Part shown: positions 61,870 to 64,000 of the stretch, in pieces | Layout of the letters: each line of letters starts with the position of its first letter | Position numbering within the stretch: the stretch's first letter is position 1 | Assembly: GCA_043554545.1 (NCBI GenBank) | Contig: CP121337.1 | Coordinates: forward strand, 3,534,001 to 3,598,000 | Direction: 5' to 3' | Length of the DNA stretch: 64,000 nt | From: UBA7330 sp043554545 | GTDB lineage: Bacteria; Bacteroidota; Bacteroidia; Cytophagales; Cyclobacteriaceae | The notes under the pieces: model-generated | Database searches by the model: none | What the model was told of the DNA's origin: nothing | The model's input: only the letters and a program-made list of their open reading frames with translations | Program-made: the position numbers and the translations under genes

Positions 61870-64000
61870 CTACAGTTTTAAATTGATGTTGAATCCAACC
61901 ATTCTCGGGGCTGGTATTGACGCACCTTCGAGGCCCTGAACATTATCTGACCCAATTGCTATCTCAGATGGGTCAATGTGAGGTACATTTTTGTGAAGTA
62001 TCGCCACGTTTCTACTGAAAATAGATATTGATAACCCGTTCAAGAATAACTTATCGACTATTTTGCTAGGCAAAGAATACCCAATACTTACTTCGCGCAA
62101 TTTGACATAGGAAGCATCAAATATATTTATGCCATCCAAACTATAATTTTGCTTGAGATAGTCCTGTGCTTCAAGATAAATGGTGTTTGGCTCTCCATTT
62201 TCAAATACGGCATCTGCCTTTATTCCTCCACCCTCAGCTACAGGATCCCTCATCCGAACACCTCTATCGTTCAATCCCACAGACTCAATAAACTGGCCAT
62301 TGGCTTTTCCGTTTTGAATAGTCTCCGCCCAAAACTCCCCACCGGACTGGAAGTCAATCAAAGCAGATAGGCTAACCCCTTTATAAGTAAAGGTATTGGA
62401 AACACCACCTGTATAATCTGGCATGATACTACCTACAATTTCACCTGGATTTCTCAGGTAGAAACCATTACTTCCAACAATTGGCTTGCCACTGGCTTCG
62501 TCATAAATAACATTTGGTGCGATGATCGTACCATATGGCTGACCAACAGTTGCATTGACCGTATTGGTACCATCTCTACCGCCCAGTTCAAAATTGTCCT
62601 GACCCTCAGCAAGTTCAAGCACCTTGTTTCGGTTTCTTGCAACATTTAAATTAATGTCCCAACTGAAAGATTCAGATTGAACCGGCGTTCCTGATAACAT
62701 CACTTCAACACCTTTATTTTCCATCTCACCAGCATTGACGATTAAGGATTCAAATCCGGTTGCGGAAGATACAGGCAAAGCGATGATCTGATCATACGTA
62801 TTAACCTTATACAGCGTGAAGTCCAGTCCGATACGATCATTTAAAAACCTCAGATCAAGACCAGCTTCAATATTGATTACAGTCTCTGGTTTTAAATTAG
62901 CATTTTTCAGGGCATCATCAACTGAAAACACCGATGTATTGCCGTATGGATTACCAGTAACATACGTATTGATTAATCGGTATGGATCTGTATCATTTCC
63001 AACTTGCGCCCAACCAGCTCTAAGCTTTCCGAATGACAGGAAGTCAAATCCTTTCATCAAGTTGGTAAAGACGAAACTACTGGAAGCGGCAGGATATAGG
63101 TACGAATTGTTATCCAATGGCAACGTAGATGACCAGTCATTCCTCAGCGAAAATTCCAAAAACAGGTAATCCTTGAAGCCAACATTGGCACTACCATAAA
63201 TACTTTGTACTTCCTTTTCAGTTTTGAAATCTCTCATTTCAGGTCTTTGAAGTGAGGCTTCCAGGTTATAGAAATTTGCTACACTCAAACCTCCCTGAGT
63301 TCTTGAATAGTTATTCTCAAACTTATTTTTTCTTATATTACCACCGAATATTACTCCAAGACTAAAATCTGATCCTAAGTCCGTATTGTAACGTCCGAGT
63401 AATTCATAATTATCCTCTCTAAATTGATAGATGTCTTCTTCATATGCGTTTTGTAAATACCCTCCGATAGAAGCCCTGTCTTCTCTTCTATCAGTATAGA
63501 AATCTGTTCTTGCATAAAAAGTCAATGAGAGGCCAGGAATGATATCATATGTCAAATTAACATTACCAAATACCCTGTCCTTTGTATCATTATTGTAGCT
63601 TTCATACAAGGTAAAATATGGATTGTTATTGTAGCTCTGCTCCAGGTGTCTGCCCAGGCCCTGAGTATTCCAGGTCATGTGATAATACCGATCAGACTTG
63701 TAAGTCCTCATTCTGGCAGGATCAATTTGTCGCTGGGTCCAGGCATACCAATAGGTAAGCACGTTTACCGGACGGTCTGGTGACCAGTCTCCGGTAGCTG
63801 GTCTTCCAAGCGCACTTGTTCTGATATAATTAAACTTTACCCCTGCAGATAATTTCTCATTCAGCTTAGCTGAAGAACTTAATGAAATCGTATTCCTGTC
63901 AAGAGAACTATTTGGCATGATACCTTTTTGATCCAGGTTGGTATAAGACAGCCTGAATGCTCCTTTGTCATTTGAACCGCTGATAGATACATTGTTAGAT
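61870..64000 (-). CDS. SusC-family TonB-dependent transporter, partial (N-terminus beyond the right edge)
   Basis: The reading frame stays open from the stop at 61870 to the last base of the window, giving 709 residues of the C-terminal barrel. Near the edge it reads NVSISGSNDKGAFRLSYTN, a standard SusC barrel segment just after the plug, so the signal peptide, STN/regulatory domain and plug lie outside. It ends GFNINLKL, typical for an outer-membrane barrel. It pairs with the SusD-like protein downstream and heads the amidase operon. Whether it carries an STN domain, and thus a sigma/FecR partner, cannot be seen. Confidence 0.94.
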   Translation of the reverse strand, partial: SNNVSISGSNDKGAFRLSYTNLDQKGIMPNSSLDRNTISLSSSAKLNEKLSAGVKFNYIRTSALGRPATGDWSPDRPVNVLTYWYAWTQRQIDPARMRTYKSDRYYHMTWNTQGLGRHLEQSYNNNPYFTLYESYNNDTKDRVFGNVNLTYDIIPGLSLTFYARTDFYTDRREDRASIGGYLQNAYEEDIYQFREDNYELLGRYNTDLGSDFSLGVIFGGNIRKNKFENNYSRTQGGLSVANFYNLEASLQRPEMRDFKTEKEVQSIYGSANVGFKDYLFLEFSLRNDWSSTLPLDNNSYLYPAASSSFVFTNLMKGFDFLSFGKLRAGWAQVGNDTDPYRLINTYVTGNPYGNTSVFSVDDALKNANLKPETVINIEAGLDLRFLNDRIGLDFTLYKVNTYDQIIALPVSSATGFESLIVNAGEMENKGVEVMLSGTPVQSESFSWDINLNVARNRNKVLELAEGQDNFELGGRDGTNTVNATVGQPYGTIIAPNVIYDEASGKPIVGSNGFYLRNPGEIVGSIMPDYTGGVSNTFTYKGVSLSALIDFQSGGEFWAETIQNGKANGQFIESVGLNDRGVRMRDPVAEGGGIKADAVFENGEPNTIYLEAQDYLKQNYSLDGINIFDASYVKLREVSIGYSLPSKIVDKLFLNGLSISIFSRNVAILHKNVPHIDPSEIAIGSDNVQGLEGASIPAPRMVGFNINLKL

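Noticed and set aside
61870..63918. An internal ATG at 63918 as the start of the second SusC gene
   Set aside because: The frame continues open to the window edge and encodes typical SusC barrel sequence, so the true start is outside.

Overview
This window is AT-rich chromosomal DNA from a free-living, probably marine Bacteroidota, most likely of the Cytophagales type. The evidence is two SusC/SusD outer-membrane uptake pairs, an ECF sigma/FecR/STN-SusC signalling set, many Sec lipoproteins and Tat-exported enzymes, a TAnnTTTG-type promoter match, and very few Shine-Dalgarno sequences. No rRNA, tRNA, CRISPR array, insertion sequence or phage gene was seen.

Left part (1-12.6 kb): an SDR dehydrogenase and an FAH-family hydrolase (+ strand) fit the last two steps of the non-phosphorylating L-fucose/L-rhamnose diketo pathway. 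A planctomycete-type DUF1553 (two CxxCH motifs, LamG)/DUF1501 pair follows on the - strand. Next come an SDR lacking the catalytic Tyr, a 55-residue Lacal_2735-type protein, a KtrB/KtrA-type potassium uptake pair, a GH29 alpha-L-fucosidase and a glucarate-dehydratase-like enolase.

Middle part (12.9-43.8 kb): a large polysaccharide utilization locus, all on the - strand. It starts with ECF sigma, FecR, SusC (with STN) and SusD, then a terminator. After that come GH28, a divergent GH92, two Tat-exported Gfo/Idh/MocA oxidoreductases alternating with two (alpha/alpha)-toroid lyase-like proteins, an SGNH hydrolase, a GH78 rhamnosidase, a sulfatase, a mutarotase-like protein, a rhamnogalacturonan-acetylesterase-type SGNH enzyme, a double-domain esterase, an FAD oxidoreductase and a protein carrying an ApbE-type flavinylation motif. 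A terminator follows. The enzyme set points to a sulfated, acetylated glycan containing rhamnose and uronic acid, probably with fucose. Once imported, its deoxy sugars could enter the oxidative pathway on the left.

Right part (44.1-64 kb): three + strand genes (DUF4397, DUF1593, one unknown), then a second - strand operon running in from beyond the right edge. Its order is SusC (partial), SusD, four Tat-exported amidase-signature enzymes in an alternating paralog order, an acetamidase/formamidase, a divergent asparaginase-fold protein, a lipoprotein amidase and a DUF5916 protein. Seven exported amide-cleaving (C-N) hydrolase-type proteins tied to one TonB-dependent uptake pair is the most unusual system here. 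It looks like a utilization locus for an amide-bonded nutrient rather than a glycan.
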